DNA from: an uncultured bacterium
Lineage (GTDB): Bacteria > Spirochaetota > UBA4802 > UB4802
Length of the DNA stretch: 64,000 nt
Direction of reading: 5' to 3'
NCBI GenBank assembly: GCA_937920495.1
Contig: CALEUQ010000002.1
Span: 1 to 64,000, forward strand
Shown in pieces: positions 43,805 to 52,753 of this stretch; positions within the stretch are counted from its first letter, which is position 1; each line of letters starts with the position of its first letter. The notes below the pieces were generated by a model. It did no database searches. It was not told the DNA's origin and saw only the letters and a program-made list of their open reading frames with translations. The translations under genes were made by a program, and so were the position numbers.

Positions 43805-44110
43805 CTATTTCTCCAGTTTCAACATACGACGCCATTCTTCTTCAATAAAGCCTGTAAAAAAAGTGGTGTCATCAATGACTAAAAAAGGAAATGCAACATA
43901 CATATTTGATTTTTGAACAAGATATTCCTTTAATTTATTTTTTACATCAACAGGAAGCAAATCTACATACACAAAACGGTATTTTACCGAATTGCTGTCT
44001 AAAAAATTGAGTGCACGTTTGCAATGACCGCATGTTGAAAGTGCATATATAGTAACATTACCGGCATTATGTGTTCCATCTTTGTATGTAAAATTGATAG
44101 TTTCTTCCAT
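43805..44110 (-). CDS. glutaredoxin/thioredoxin-like protein
   Basis: 101 residues with the thioredoxin fold. The redox motif is STCGHCKRALNFL (CxxC), then the cis-Pro block VAFPFLVIDD and a C-terminal EEEWRRML helix. Compared with a glutaredoxin it lacks the usual Tyr before Pro and has CGHC, a motif often seen in protein disulphide oxidoreductases, but no signal peptide is present, so it should be cytoplasmic. Directly upstream of the ferredoxin-thioredoxin-reductase-like gene, implying it is the electron acceptor. Confidence 0.87.
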   Translation of the reverse strand: MEETINFTYKDGTHNAGNVTIYALSTCGHCKRALNFLDSNSVKYRFVYVDLLPVDVKNKLKEYLVQKSNMYVAFPFLVIDDTTFFTGFIEEEWRRMLKLEK

Positions 44111-44156
44111 TTGAATGTATCCTGATATGTTTAATAGTAATCATGACCAACTAAAC

Positions 44157-45974
44157 TTATACCTTAAAACGCTTTACAATATTGTTCAGCGTTTCCGCCT
44201 GAGATGACAACTCTTCGCTGGCTGCAGCAAGTTCCTCAGAACCGCTTGATACAACCTGTGTCACATCATTTATCTGATTTATTGCCCTGATTATTTCATT
44301 GGTAGAAGCACTCTGTTCTTCCATCATGATGGAAATTTCCTCAGACATTTTGTTTACTTCTTCCACCTCAGATTTTACATTATTGCTCATACGATTTAAT
44401 TCTTGCGACGACTGTGCTATATTCTCCATTAAAACAGCGGTAGTCTTTACATTCTCAATAATCTTTCGTAGTGAATTAGCGGTTTTTTCAACCAGTTCTG
44501 AGCCAGCATTAACTTTATTATTTGTCTCAAGAATAAGTTTATTAATCTCCTTGGAGCTCTGTGCAGTTTGATCAGCCAGTTTTGAAATTTCTTCAGCTAC
44601 CACAGCAAATCCCCTTCCATGTTCACCAGCTCGAGCTGCCTCAATTGACGCATTTAATGATAACAGGTTAATTTGGTCAGAAATGTCAGAAATGATGGTG
44701 ACTATCTCCGTTATTCGACGCGAGCTTTCATTGATTGCTTTCATCCCGCTCACGGTGCTCCCTAACACTGATTCGCCTTCTTTTGCATAACCATGAGTTT
44801 CGTCAGCCATTTTGTACGCATCCTGTGCATGTTGATTGATACGTTCAATGGCTTCAGCTAAATACTCCATTGAATTGCGTGTAGCATCAGCTTTTTTGGC
44901 CTGTCCTTTAGCATTTTCAGATACCGAATCGATAGTTGCCTTAATCTCTTCCATTGCAGAAGATGTTTCCTCAATGGAAGCAGCCTGATCCTGAGCAACA
45001 TTTGCAAGCTGCTGGCTTGACTGAGTCATCTCGTTAGAAGACGACGCTACATGATCTGCAGCATCTTTAACTGCAAGAATGAGCTGGCGTAAATTATCTA
45101 TGAACAGATTAAAAAGATGAGCAAGATGCCCAACTTCATCCTGTCGTTCAATTGTAATTTTTCGTGTTAAATCACCCTGTCCTTTATTGATTTCTTCTAA
45201 AGATTTCACCATCTCATCAAGGGGATGTAAACCTGTATGAACAACTCTCCGTATGAGAACTATAGCAACGCCAAATATAATAAAATTAACCACAATGCTG
45301 ATTATTAGTATCTTAAACCGGGCTGAAAAATAATCTTTTAATGAATAGATTATCTGAAACGCACCATGTATTTCACCTTCTTTCCATCCTTCCATTGGGC
45401 CACCTGTAGGATCTTTGCCATCCTTACGCCCCCACAACTCATAGGATTGAGCAGGATCTCCATGACATATCAAGCAATCCTTTGTGAGTTTTACAGGTCT
45501 AAAATAGCGCAATGCTCTGTTTTGATAATCTATCATGAAATATTCGGAAAGATTTTTTGATGCTATTTCATTCAGAATTTTTTGTTCTAATGGTGTAGGT
45601 GTATTTTTTGGATTTCTTGGATATTCCTTAGGGACTCTAAATTCGTAACCCAAATCCTGTGATTTTTTTTGCATTGCAATTATAGACGAGAATACTGGAA
45701 CCGTATACACAAATTTTCCTTTCACATCTGTGATTAAATACTTCTTATCATAAATTGCTCTTTCCCAGTTATTAGCCATATACTCTCTGAATGCTTCACC
45801 CATTGTACAGATGGAACGCGCCTTATCTACAAATTGCCTTTCAACTTCCTTTATATAGCCAATACGCCAAAAAATGTTTGTAAAAGCTAAACTAAATAGA
45901 AGTACAAGAATTACACCAATTGTAACTTTAGTCCGTATTGTCATGTTTTTCAAGACATCTTTGATTTTAGTCAT
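44157..45974 (-). CDS. methyl-accepting chemotaxis protein with haem c-type (Tll0287-like) sensor
   Basis: 605 residues. Membrane helix at about 17-38, a periplasmic sensor domain with a CxxCH haem motif (CLICHGD, Cys167-Cys170-His171), a second membrane helix at about 222-245, a HAMP domain, and the MCP signalling domain with the hairpin tip [20 protein letters not shown]. The sensor resembles the DUF3365/Tll0287-like haem domain ([17 protein letters not shown] before the motif, [14 protein letters not shown] after). Likely senses redox state or a small gas and relays it to CheA/CheW, which are not in the window. Second gene after a dual-HD protein on the same strand. Confidence 0.92.
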   Translation of the reverse strand: MTKIKDVLKNMTIRTKVTIGVILVLLFSLAFTNIFWRIGYIKEVERQFVDKARSICTMGEAFREYMANNWERAIYDKKYLITDVKGKFVYTVPVFSSIIAMQKKSQDLGYEFRVPKEYPRNPKNTPTPLEQKILNEIASKNLSEYFMIDYQNRALRYFRPVKLTKDCLICHGDPAQSYELWGRKDGKDPTGGPMEGWKEGEIHGAFQIIYSLKDYFSARFKILIISIVVNFIIFGVAIVLIRRVVHTGLHPLDEMVKSLEEINKGQGDLTRKITIERQDEVGHLAHLFNLFIDNLRQLILAVKDAADHVASSSNEMTQSSQQLANVAQDQAASIEETSSAMEEIKATIDSVSENAKGQAKKADATRNSMEYLAEAIERINQHAQDAYKMADETHGYAKEGESVLGSTVSGMKAINESSRRITEIVTIISDISDQINLLSLNASIEAARAGEHGRGFAVVAEEISKLADQTAQSSKEINKLILETNNKVNAGSELVEKTANSLRKIIENVKTTAVLMENIAQSSQELNRMSNNVKSEVEEVNKMSEEISIMMEEQSASTNEIIRAINQINDVTQVVSSGSEELAAASEELSSQAETLNNIVKRFKV

Positions 45975-46074
45975 GACTTTAACCCATTGTTGCGATAATG
46001 ATCCATTTTATTTTGTTATGTAATTTTAGTAAAACTTTTACATATAATTCAAAAAGTAATGTACAAATAGTAAT

Positions 46075-47319
46075 TTATATATTATCAAAAAGCAAGGAAA
46101 AATCTTTTAATGAGTTGCAAAAAGATTCTGTACGTATTTGTTTTAAATAATCATAATTGCACAATAACGTATCAACAACTTTACCGTCTAATGCACTGTC
46201 CTTTGCATTTTGCAGTATGGATATTATTTCATCGTCATTCAAAGCTGTTCTATACGGCCGTGATTCAGCCAGTGCAGTAAACATATCAGCTACAGCTAAA
46301 ATTTTTGAACCAATCGTTAGCATATTCCCGGATATTTTAAATGGATATCCCTTGCCATTGATTGATTCATGATGAAATGAGGCCCATTCATTTATAACTT
46401 TAAATAATGGACTTTCTATTTCATCAATAAGCTGATATGTAAAGTATGTATGTTGTTTCATTATTCTCCATTCGTCAGGTGTTAGCTTATCAGGCTTTTC
46501 AAGTATTGATAGCGGTATTGCCAGTTTCCCAAGATCATGCATATGTCCTGCTATATCAAGCATATTACATTCCCTTTCTGACATATTACAAAGTCTTCCC
46601 AATTCTCTTGAAATCCTGGCAACTGATGATGAGTGGGTTGCAGTGAATCTACTTCTAAAATCTATAATCTTTGTAAATAACATAGCTATTGAGTGAATTT
46701 GTTCAAGTGTTAAAGGTGCATTATAGAATATATAATATTTGATCTTTTTTTCAACTTTATTAAATTGTAGATCAAACCAGAATGATTCTTGTTCAGCTAA
46801 AGACAGAAAACACTTAACAATTTCAGGATTAAATTGTTCTCCGGAATGTTCTTGAATCATACTACATATACTGTTTTTTTGCGACAACAAGTCTTGTTTA
46901 TAATTAATACTCACATCAACTCTATCTGCTAAGTGTATTATTTCCGAAGCTAAAGGAATTTCCACCTCATTGTAGTTATTTTTATCAGAATAATATACGT
47001 GATGAAATTTTATTATTGGTGCAATACCTTTTGTTATCTCACATGTATCAAGTAATCTATATCCAACTATGCTATGATAATCAATTCCGCCTTTATATCT
47101 TAAATCAATTAATTCCTTATATTCACTTTCTTTCAATACTCCGATATCATGTAGAGCCGCTGCAACAACTATTTTTGTTATATCACTGGATTGTAATCCT
47201 AAAGAATGTGCTAATCGGCCACTTATGTATGCCACTCTTTTATTATGACTGCCAATATATGGATCAACTAAATCAATTGATCTGGAAAGTGCCATTAATA
47301 AATCAACATATAACATCAT
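46075..47319 (-). CDS. dual HD-domain protein with C-terminal HD-GYP
   Basis: 414 residues with two HD modules. The first (about 5-150) has SHNKRVAYISGRLA, ALHDIGVL and HHVYYSDKN. The second (about 225-390) has THSSSVARISRELG, GHMHDLGKLAIP, and HHESINGKGYP, the HHExxxGxGYP motif of cyclic-di-GMP phosphodiesterases, then DMFTALAESRPYR. The second module should hydrolyse cyclic-di-GMP; the first lacks the full GYP motif and may be regulatory or vestigial. No signal peptide, so cytoplasmic. It precedes the chemoreceptor by 100 bases, which may link signalling with chemotaxis. Confidence 0.9.
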   Translation of the reverse strand: MMLYVDLLMALSRSIDLVDPYIGSHNKRVAYISGRLAHSLGLQSSDITKIVVAAALHDIGVLKESEYKELIDLRYKGGIDYHSIVGYRLLDTCEITKGIAPIIKFHHVYYSDKNNYNEVEIPLASEIIHLADRVDVSINYKQDLLSQKNSICSMIQEHSGEQFNPEIVKCFLSLAEQESFWFDLQFNKVEKKIKYYIFYNAPLTLEQIHSIAMLFTKIIDFRSRFTATHSSSVARISRELGRLCNMSERECNMLDIAGHMHDLGKLAIPLSILEKPDKLTPDEWRIMKQHTYFTYQLIDEIESPLFKVINEWASFHHESINGKGYPFKISGNMLTIGSKILAVADMFTALAESRPYRTALNDDEIISILQNAKDSALDGKVVDTLLCNYDYLKQIRTESFCNSLKDFSLLFDNI

Positions 47320-47589
47320 ATTATCAATTTAATAATCAAAATGTATTATTAAAAATACAATATTCAAATTCATACTAATTACTCTTAATATACTAATAAC
47401 TTCAAAAATCGTCAATTTTATTAACCGTCTAAACTTCTTTTTTATTGAATTTTAACATAAAATTAATAATTTCTTAAAATCTATTTGATGATTATTGAAA
47501 TTTGATGCTCATTCATGAATCATAATAAAATTAGACAAAAGATAAATAAGCTTAATCTTACAAAAACAAAAAAAGGAAATTTCATACTA

Positions 47590-47708
47590 CGATTAATTCC
47601 TTAAATAAAATTTGTGTACATAATAAACATAGTATACACCCCCGCCACCTTAGGCGGAAGGGGTGTACACCGTTTTATTAACAAAATATTTTTAAGGAAT
47701 TATTAGTG
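47590..47708 (+). repeat. repeat family A, copy A4
   Basis: Full-length copy. Start ACGATTAATTCCTTAAATAA; core AGTATACACCCCCGCCACCT / TAGGCGGAAGGGGTGTACAC; end TTTTATTAACAAAATATTTT then TAAGGAATTATTAGT. The outer arms are inverted repeats of each other with mismatches. Confidence 0.85.
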
Positions 47709-47800
47709 ATTTCATACCATAAATTTTATATAAGAAAGTAAGATTAGAGAAATTGTGCATCTTACACCAATAAAACAAGATCTAAAGTAGAACAACTACG

Positions 47801-47887
47801 GCCCCGTTTTTTTTTGCCAATTTATCGCAGTACACGGCAAAAAGGGGCTATGACTAACACCCATTAAATCGGTGGCTACAACCCCTT
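47801..47887. other. region with two mutually exclusive RNA/DNA helices
   Basis: GCCCC (47801-47805) plus TTTTTGCC (47811-47818) can pair with GGCAAAAA (47836-47843) plus GGGGC (47844-47848), 13 pairs with a five-base bulge. The same AAGGGG segment (47842-47847) can instead pair with CCCCTT (47882-47887), enclosing a CACC/GGTG stem (47858-47861 with 47871-47874). The GC-rich blocks stand out from the AT-rich surroundings. Switch-like, but no known RNA family is recognised. Confidence 0.4.
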
Positions 47888-47952
47888 CTGCGTACAAAGA
47901 GTGCAAGGAATCCCTACATATTATAACAAATTTTCTTTAGTATTTCATAATT

Positions 47953-47987
47953 AAAAAAGGGTGCACCTTTTGAATGCACCCTTTTTG
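47953..47987. terminator. rho-independent terminator
   Basis: AAAAAGGGTGCA and TGCACCCTTTTT form a 12-bp stem around about nine bases, with A/T runs on both sides, so it can act in either direction. It is 35 bases past the stop of the small membrane protein gene. Confidence 0.85.
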
Positions 47988-48021
47988 TGAAAATAATATC
48001 TAAATTTTTAAATATTACACA

Positions 48022-48204
48022 TTAATGTCCTTCCCTCAGGCTTTCTGCAGGTGGATAAATTCCTTTGGCTCTCCTATACACTGCAATTCCAAAACGGATA
48101 CAGCCGCATATTACAACCCACACAGCGATTATTGTGGAAATTGTTAACGTATGCATCACTGCTGTATGATATTCACGAATAAGATAAAGTATGAGATCAT
48201 CCAT
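48022..48204 (-). CDS. small single-pass membrane protein
   Basis: 60 residues with one hydrophobic helix (ISTIIAVWVVICGCIRFGIA, about 22-41) and a basic, cytoplasm-type C-terminus (YRRAKGIYPPAESLREGH). AGAGGTG lies just upstream of the ATG and a strong terminator follows, which supports a real transcribed gene despite the size. No family recognised; small helical proteins of this type often modulate a larger membrane complex, but nothing nearby identifies one. Confidence 0.6.
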   Translation of the reverse strand: MDDLILYLIREYHTAVMHTLTISTIIAVWVVICGCIRFGIAVYRRAKGIYPPAESLREGH

Positions 48205-48349
48205 TGCACACCTCTAATTATATAAGTTTTTACTATATCAGTTCGTTTAAACTCTGAAATTTTATATAAATATTGTCAATATAAAATTTTGTATTTTATT
48301 AAATTTTACCACAACTTATCTCTTAAATAAAATATATTAGATATATTAT

Positions 48350-48376
48350 AAATTTCCCAAAATTACGGAATGAGCC
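48350..48376. repeat. repeat family B, right-end fragment B5
   Basis: Matches only the terminal block of family B (TTTCCCAAAATTACGGAATG and AGCC), as in B4. The remainder of the element is absent. Confidence 0.6.
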
Positions 48377-48391
48377 AAAAATAAAAACTGT

Positions 48392-48419
48392 TTGACATTC
48401 TCTATTATATTCTTAAAAT
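48392..48419 (+). promoter_or_regulatory. probable promoter of yggS-proC-M23 operon
   Basis: TTGACA at 48392-48397, 16-base spacer, TAAAAT at 48414-48419. It lies about 125 bases before the yggS ATG and abuts the fragment of repeat family B. Confidence 0.5.
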
Positions 48420-48542
48420 TCACAGCAGCCAATATTTTACTGTAAAAATTGCATACATAGTTTCATTTATGAGCAGGTTTATTTATTTCAATGCATATAA
48501 TCGTGTATTTTTATATTGAGGAACTGTAGTTATACTACCACA

Positions 48543-49226
48543 ATGAGCATTATTGATAATTACAATCATATTAAAGCTAAAATAGATGCAATAGCCCGTA
48601 CCACTGGCAGGGATGCTCGTTCTATTACCATTATTGCTGTTAGCAAAACCTTCCCTGCACAAATAATTCAGGAAGCCATAGATAATGGAATAACACTGTT
48701 TGGCGAAAACAGAGTCCAGGAAGCAAAAGCAAAAATCCCACAATTACATGGCAGCTTCACCTTTCATCTTGTAGGTCATTTGCAATCCAACAAAGCAAAA
48801 GATGCTGTAAAGCTTTTTGAGTGTATTCATTCTATAGACAAGCTTTCAACTGCAATTGAAGTTGACAAAGAAGCTAAAAAGATTAATAAGATACAAAATA
48901 TTCTTATTGAAGTAAATACATCAGGTGAACCATCAAAATTTGGTGTGGAACCTGAAAAAGCGTTTGAGCTGTGCAAAGGAATTATGGATCTGCACAATCT
49001 TAATTGTATAGGTTTAATGACTGTTGGGCCTTTGACAGATGACCGCAACAGAATACGTGATGCATTTAAACAGCTGAATCTATTAAAGGAAGATATAAAT
49101 CAAAAGTTAGGTATTTCAATGCAGGAATTATCGATGGGGATGTCAGGAGATTTTGATATCGCCATAGAGGAAGGTGCCACAATGGTACGCATCGGCACTG
49201 CAATTTTTGGGCAAAGGGTATCGTGA
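48543..49226 (+). CDS. yggS: YggS/PROSC-family pyridoxal-phosphate homeostasis protein
   Basis: About 227 residues from ATG 48543. A single-domain TIM-barrel PLP-binding protein that controls free PLP, with [18 protein letters not shown] (PLP Lys in VSKT), [82 protein letters not shown] then VRIGTAIFG. The frame's TTG at 48516 is unlikely. The stop overlaps the proC start (TGATG). Pairing yggS with proC is widespread in bacteria. Confidence 0.95.
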   Translation: MSIIDNYNHIKAKIDAIARTTGRDARSITIIAVSKTFPAQIIQEAIDNGITLFGENRVQEAKAKIPQLHGSFTFHLVGHLQSNKAKDAVKLFECIHSIDKLSTAIEVDKEAKKINKIQNILIEVNTSGEPSKFGVEPEKAFELCKGIMDLHNLNCIGLMTVGPLTDDRNRIRDAFKQLNLLKEDINQKLGISMQELSMGMSGDFDIAIEEGATMVRIGTAIFGQRVS

Positions 49227-50029
49227 TGGATCTTGCAAAGGTAACTATCGGTTGTATTGGCCTTGGCAATATGGGTAGTGCTATCTGTATTGGACTATCT
49301 AAAATGGTGCCGGAAAAAAACATTATTGCGTATGATGTCGATAGCTCTAAAGTGAATATTTTATCGCAGAAAATTAATTTTACTATTGCAGGTTCTATTC
49401 AGGAACTATCGAACAAAAGCGATGTAATTATAATAGCCGTAAAACCAAACACAGTACAGACAGTTACCAAAGAAATACAACGCATACAAAAAGATTTATT
49501 AATTATATCAATAGCTGCCGGTATTACCCTTGCAAAGCTTTCAGAATGGTTGGGCGATAGTTACCGGATAATTAGATGTATGCCCAACACACCGGCCTTA
49601 ATTGGTGAAGGAATGTCAGTATTATCCACCGTTTCAGCATCAAAACAAGATATGCAGATTGCTGAAGCTATTTTTGGCGTCCTGGGTAAGGTAATGACAT
49701 TGCCCGAAAGCCTTATGGATGCAGTTACTGCTCTGTCTGGTAGCGGTCCTGCGTATGTCTTTACGTTTATACAGGCAATGGCAGATGCCGGAGTAAAAAC
49801 AGGGTTATCCAGAAACGATGCACTAACGTTAGCTGCTCAAACTGTACTTGGTGCAGCAAAAATGGTGTTACAGGGGGATGAGCCAATAGTACTGCGGGGT
49901 AAGGTTACCTCACCTGGAGGTACCACCATTGATGCTATTCATATACTTGAAAAAAATGGATTTTCAGGTATTGTAATGGATGCTATCGACGCTGCCTATA
50001 ATAAATCAAAAAAATTGGGGGAAAAGTAA
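49226..50029 (+). CDS. proC: pyrroline-5-carboxylate reductase
   Basis: 267 residues. ProC reduces pyrroline-5-carboxylate to proline with NAD(P)H. The Rossmann loop is [17 protein letters not shown], followed by [46 protein letters not shown], the catalytic-domain block [20 protein letters not shown] and [20 protein letters not shown]. The ATG at 49226 overlaps the yggS stop. The stop overlaps the next start (TAATG), so three genes are translationally chained. Confidence 0.97.
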   Translation: MDLAKVTIGCIGLGNMGSAICIGLSKMVPEKNIIAYDVDSSKVNILSQKINFTIAGSIQELSNKSDVIIIAVKPNTVQTVTKEIQRIQKDLLIISIAAGITLAKLSEWLGDSYRIIRCMPNTPALIGEGMSVLSTVSASKQDMQIAEAIFGVLGKVMTLPESLMDAVTALSGSGPAYVFTFIQAMADAGVKTGLSRNDALTLAAQTVLGAAKMVLQGDEPIVLRGKVTSPGGTTIDAIHILEKNGFSGIVMDAIDAAYNKSKKLGEK

Positions 50030-50985
50030 TGCTTACTAACTACCATATCTGGCAGATAAAAAAAGCAATCAGGTTCATTATACCACTGCTTATTGCAATT
50101 GTTATTATAGGTAATGTCGTAACGTTTTTTTTAAAAGACCCTGTTAAAGTACCTGATAATGTACTTTACAAAAAAAATGGATTTCTTCTTTTTAAAGATG
50201 CAAATACTTATATATCACTTCTTGAGAAATATCCTTATAACCCGGGTGTTCCAATTACCATTTATACACTTCGTGAAGGCGAATCATACTGGGATGTGAT
50301 TCAGAAATATCGCATCAGCATTGACACATTTATAGGTGCCAACCCACAGATAGATTCACTACTTGCAAAAGCCGGCACCAAAGTAGTAATACCACATAAG
50401 GATGGATTGCTCATTGTCTGCAAACATTTTTTTGATGCATGGTTGGCTAAATTATATACAACAGGCAAAGGTTCAATAAGCGGCAGATACATACACCATC
50501 CACTGGAATTGCTGGCAATGGACGATATTCGCTTTGCTTTTATTGAAAATGCACGGCCTGTTGCTGTTAACAATAAAATTGAGAAGCTGTATACCTTACG
50601 GCAGAAATTTCAGTCACCAATAAATGGAAGATTTACATCCATGTACGGAGACAGGGTTGACCCGCTTGAGCACGGTATGGCTTTCCATAATGGTCTTGAT
50701 ATCTGTGCACCACAGGGTACACCGATAAAACCGGTTCAAAGCGGGTATGTCAACTTCACCGGTTGGCTGGACGGCTACGGCTTTACAATCATTATTCAGC
50801 ATGATGAAGGTTACGAAAGCTGGTATGGACACTGCCAGAAGATATTTGTTCAAACCGGAGAATTTGTAACAACTGATACAATCATTGGCACCGTTGGCTC
50901 AACAGGTAGGTCAACAGGTCCACATCTGCATTTCATGCTACTTCAGCATGGTAAGATGCTAAATCCTATAATGTTTATCTGGTAA
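50029..50985 (+). CDS. LysM and M23 metallopeptidase, membrane-anchored
   Basis: 318 residues. N-terminal membrane anchor (IIPLLIAIVIIGNVVTFFL, about 18-36), a LysM peptidoglycan-binding domain (about 80-120, YTLREGESYWDVIQKYRIS), and an M23 peptidase domain (about 195-315) with HNGLDICAPQGTP, SWYGHCQKIF and STGPHLHF. These are the HxxxD, H and HxH zinc ligands, so it should be an active DD-endopeptidase, cutting peptidoglycan cross-links. In the envelope, it may act in cell growth or division. Its ATG overlaps the proC stop. Confidence 0.93.
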   Translation: MLTNYHIWQIKKAIRFIIPLLIAIVIIGNVVTFFLKDPVKVPDNVLYKKNGFLLFKDANTYISLLEKYPYNPGVPITIYTLREGESYWDVIQKYRISIDTFIGANPQIDSLLAKAGTKVVIPHKDGLLIVCKHFFDAWLAKLYTTGKGSISGRYIHHPLELLAMDDIRFAFIENARPVAVNNKIEKLYTLRQKFQSPINGRFTSMYGDRVDPLEHGMAFHNGLDICAPQGTPIKPVQSGYVNFTGWLDGYGFTIIIQHDEGYESWYGHCQKIFVQTGEFVTTDTIIGTVGSTGRSTGPHLHFMLLQHGKMLNPIMFIW

Positions 50986-50992
50986 TTACATT

Positions 50993-51724
50993 TTAAGAAA
51001 AATTTGGATTTTGAAATAATCCTTTTTCTGCCTTTATTAGATCCTGTTCATCGTCCACTTCATACCATCCAAATCCTGACAGGTCACATATTATTGGTGC
51101 AGTTTTTGGATTTTCTGCCAGTACTTGCAATATGTTTTCAACTACTGCTTTTTCACCAAACCTTTCTATAGCCCTGTACGCTGAATCTCTGTATACTGTT
51201 TCCATGGATCTATCCACATAGGTCATCCCTATATAGCCGCAGTCAAAATCATGCAGTTGTTTACTTATGTGAACAACTGTTTTTCCATCACTATCTAATT
51301 TTACCTTCATGTCATCAGGTCCCAGTTGCCTGTCAAAATCACACATTGCAGTAATTCTGGTAAATGATTGCTTCATTTTTTCAAACATAACCCTTGGATA
51401 GATATGATCAACATTGGTTATAAGGAATGAATCATGGGCAAATGTCTTCAATGCAGTAAGTAGAGTAAAAATATTACCTTTATGGTAATCCTTATTTTCA
51501 AGTATCTTCAAATGATCTATCTGCTTTTGCTTTAGATGTTTTTCAAGGTCAACAAACGCAAAACCACCTACCACGATTATTTCATCAAAAAAGTTCAGGT
51601 CAAAAAATTCAAATAAATAGTCTATAAGAGGTTTTCCATTAACCTGCACCATACCCTTGGTTTTATCTTTGGTCATTTCACCTAAACGGCTACCAGTACC
51701 TGCTGCTAATACAATTGCACGCAT
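50993..51724 (-). CDS. sugar/inositol/choline-phosphate nucleotidyltransferase
   Basis: 243 residues with a nucleotidyltransferase fold. N-terminal signature LAAGTGSRLGEMTKDKTKGM for NTP and metal, then VNGKPLIDYLFEFF, NVDHIYP as the metal-binding Asp region, and GWYEVDDEQDLIKAEKGL near the end. The sequence is closest in pattern to LicC-type phosphocholine cytidylyltransferases and inositol-1-phosphate cytidylyltransferases, but the substrate is uncertain. Its start overlaps the upstream HAD gene by 19 bases, so the two are translated together. It converges with the M23 gene. Confidence 0.87.
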   Translation of the reverse strand: MRAIVLAAGTGSRLGEMTKDKTKGMVQVNGKPLIDYLFEFFDLNFFDEIIVVGGFAFVDLEKHLKQKQIDHLKILENKDYHKGNIFTLLTALKTFAHDSFLITNVDHIYPRVMFEKMKQSFTRITAMCDFDRQLGPDDMKVKLDSDGKTVVHISKQLHDFDCGYIGMTYVDRSMETVYRDSAYRAIERFGEKAVVENILQVLAENPKTAPIICDLSGFGWYEVDDEQDLIKAEKGLFQNPNFS

Positions 51725-52353
51725 GATAATAACTCCTTCAATGATTCAATTGTTACAATATCAGGATATTTTTGTAAAAATTGCTCCCTGGTAAAAGTTC
51801 CGCATAAACCTATAAATTTAATATTATTGGTAATAGCCTTTTCTGCATCTTTAAGTGAATCTCCAACAAAAGTCAAATCATCTTTTTGCAAATTAAAATG
51901 TTTAATCACATATTCAAAATGCTGTGCACCTTTTTCAAAACCATCCTTAAAGCCCAGCACAATATCAAATTGGAGCCCTTCTCTGCTAATGAATTGTTCT
52001 ATGAGATATTGAAAATTATTTGACGAAACACCAACAATAAATCCTGATTTGCGCAGCTGTTCTATTACATACCGTACATCTTCAGAAAATGTTGATCTGA
52101 AAAAACCATCCTTTTTTGTTTCTTCAAAGATTGCAGCTTTCTGGCTGTTGGTTGGATCCCCTGGCAAAATTATCTCAAGCTGCTGAAAAAAAGGGACACC
52201 AGATGTTTCAAGATATCGTTTGCGTGCTTCATCAAATGAAATTTCTGGATGGAATCTATGTATAACCTGGCCCGCAATATCAGCAAAACCTTCCATGGTA
52301 TCAACCAGTGTACCGTCAAAATCAAAAAGAAGAGCCTTTGTTTTAATGATCAT
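51706..52353 (-). CDS. HAD-family phosphatase (phosphoglycolate phosphatase-like)
   Basis: About 215 residues. HAD motif I is LLFDFDGTLVDTMEGFADIA, motif II VGVSSNNFQYLIEQF, motif III contributes Lys in LGFKDGFEKGAQHFEY, and motif IV is LTFVGDSLKDAEKA. The helical cap between motifs I and II places it with the Gph/PgmB branch. It could hydrolyse a phosphate intermediate in the pathway of the overlapping nucleotidyltransferase. ATG 52353 is preferred; a TTG two codons earlier is also possible. Confidence 0.88.
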   Translation of the reverse strand: MIIKTKALLFDFDGTLVDTMEGFADIAGQVIHRFHPEISFDEARKRYLETSGVPFFQQLEIILPGDPTNSQKAAIFEETKKDGFFRSTFSEDVRYVIEQLRKSGFIVGVSSNNFQYLIEQFISREGLQFDIVLGFKDGFEKGAQHFEYVIKHFNLQKDDLTFVGDSLKDAEKAITNNIKFIGLCGTFTREQFLQKYPDIVTIESLKELLSCVQLY

Positions 52354-52753
52354 GTTCAATTATTCCTTTTTCAATTAGTGACACCGGTAACTATCAACAA
52401 AAACCAATCATGATTGCGTATAAATTAGTAAATATAATAATATCTATCAATCTCAATGAGTTTATGTGATTGTCAATAGAAAAAAGCAGTATTTATTGCT
52501 AAATGCAAATTTATAGTATTGCAATCTCTGGCATCAAGGCAGTTTGTATATATTATTTATTATGGGTGTACACCTTATTGCATCATTTTGACACAAAATG
52601 AACACAATACTTGACATATAATCAAATATATAATTATATAATACATATCATCGCAAATTGTACCCTGGATTATTTTATGAATTACAAAAAGTCACGCTTC
52701 CATATTTTGGTACGCAATCATAGTGCAAGGAATACATTGCAAAACACAATGCT
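52354..52753. other. intergenic region upstream of the Smr gene
   Basis: This 400-base divergent gap is AT-rich. It contains GGGTGTACACC near 52564, an isolated palindrome like the middle of repeat family A, and a candidate promoter for the downstream genes. No coding frame or complete repeat is apparent. Confidence 0.6.
52611..52642 (+). promoter_or_regulatory. possible promoter of the smr-TIGR01777-mutS2 genes
   Basis: TTGACA at 52611-52616, followed by an AT-rich stretch with TTATAT 17 bases on and TATAAT at 52637-52642, 20 bases on. The -10 choice is ambiguous. Confidence 0.4.

Larger units (their letters stand above)
47320..48021. other. long intergenic region with repeat A4 and unexplained structure
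   Basis: The 702 bases contain AT-rich DNA, repeat A4 (47590-47708), a structured stretch at 47796-47921, and a terminator at 47953-47987. No gene with a start and ribosome site is visible. A short minus-strand open frame from about 47933 to a stop at 47796 lacks a proper start. Confidence 0.6.
48205..48542. other. divergent intergenic region
   Basis: 338 bases between the small membrane protein and yggS. It holds a right-end fragment of repeat family B at 48350-48376 (AATTTCCCAAAATTACGGAA then TGAGCC) and, right after it, a promoter for yggS. The rest is AT-rich with no gene. Confidence 0.65.

Noticed and set aside
47801-47935. tRNA, tmRNA or known riboswitch
   Set aside because: No acceptor stem with T-loop, no tag-coding frame and no conserved aptamer core could be recognised.
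52564-52574. Full copy of repeat family A near the Smr gene
   Set aside because: Only the short palindrome GGGTGTACACC is present; neither the outer arms nor the GC-rich core is seen.
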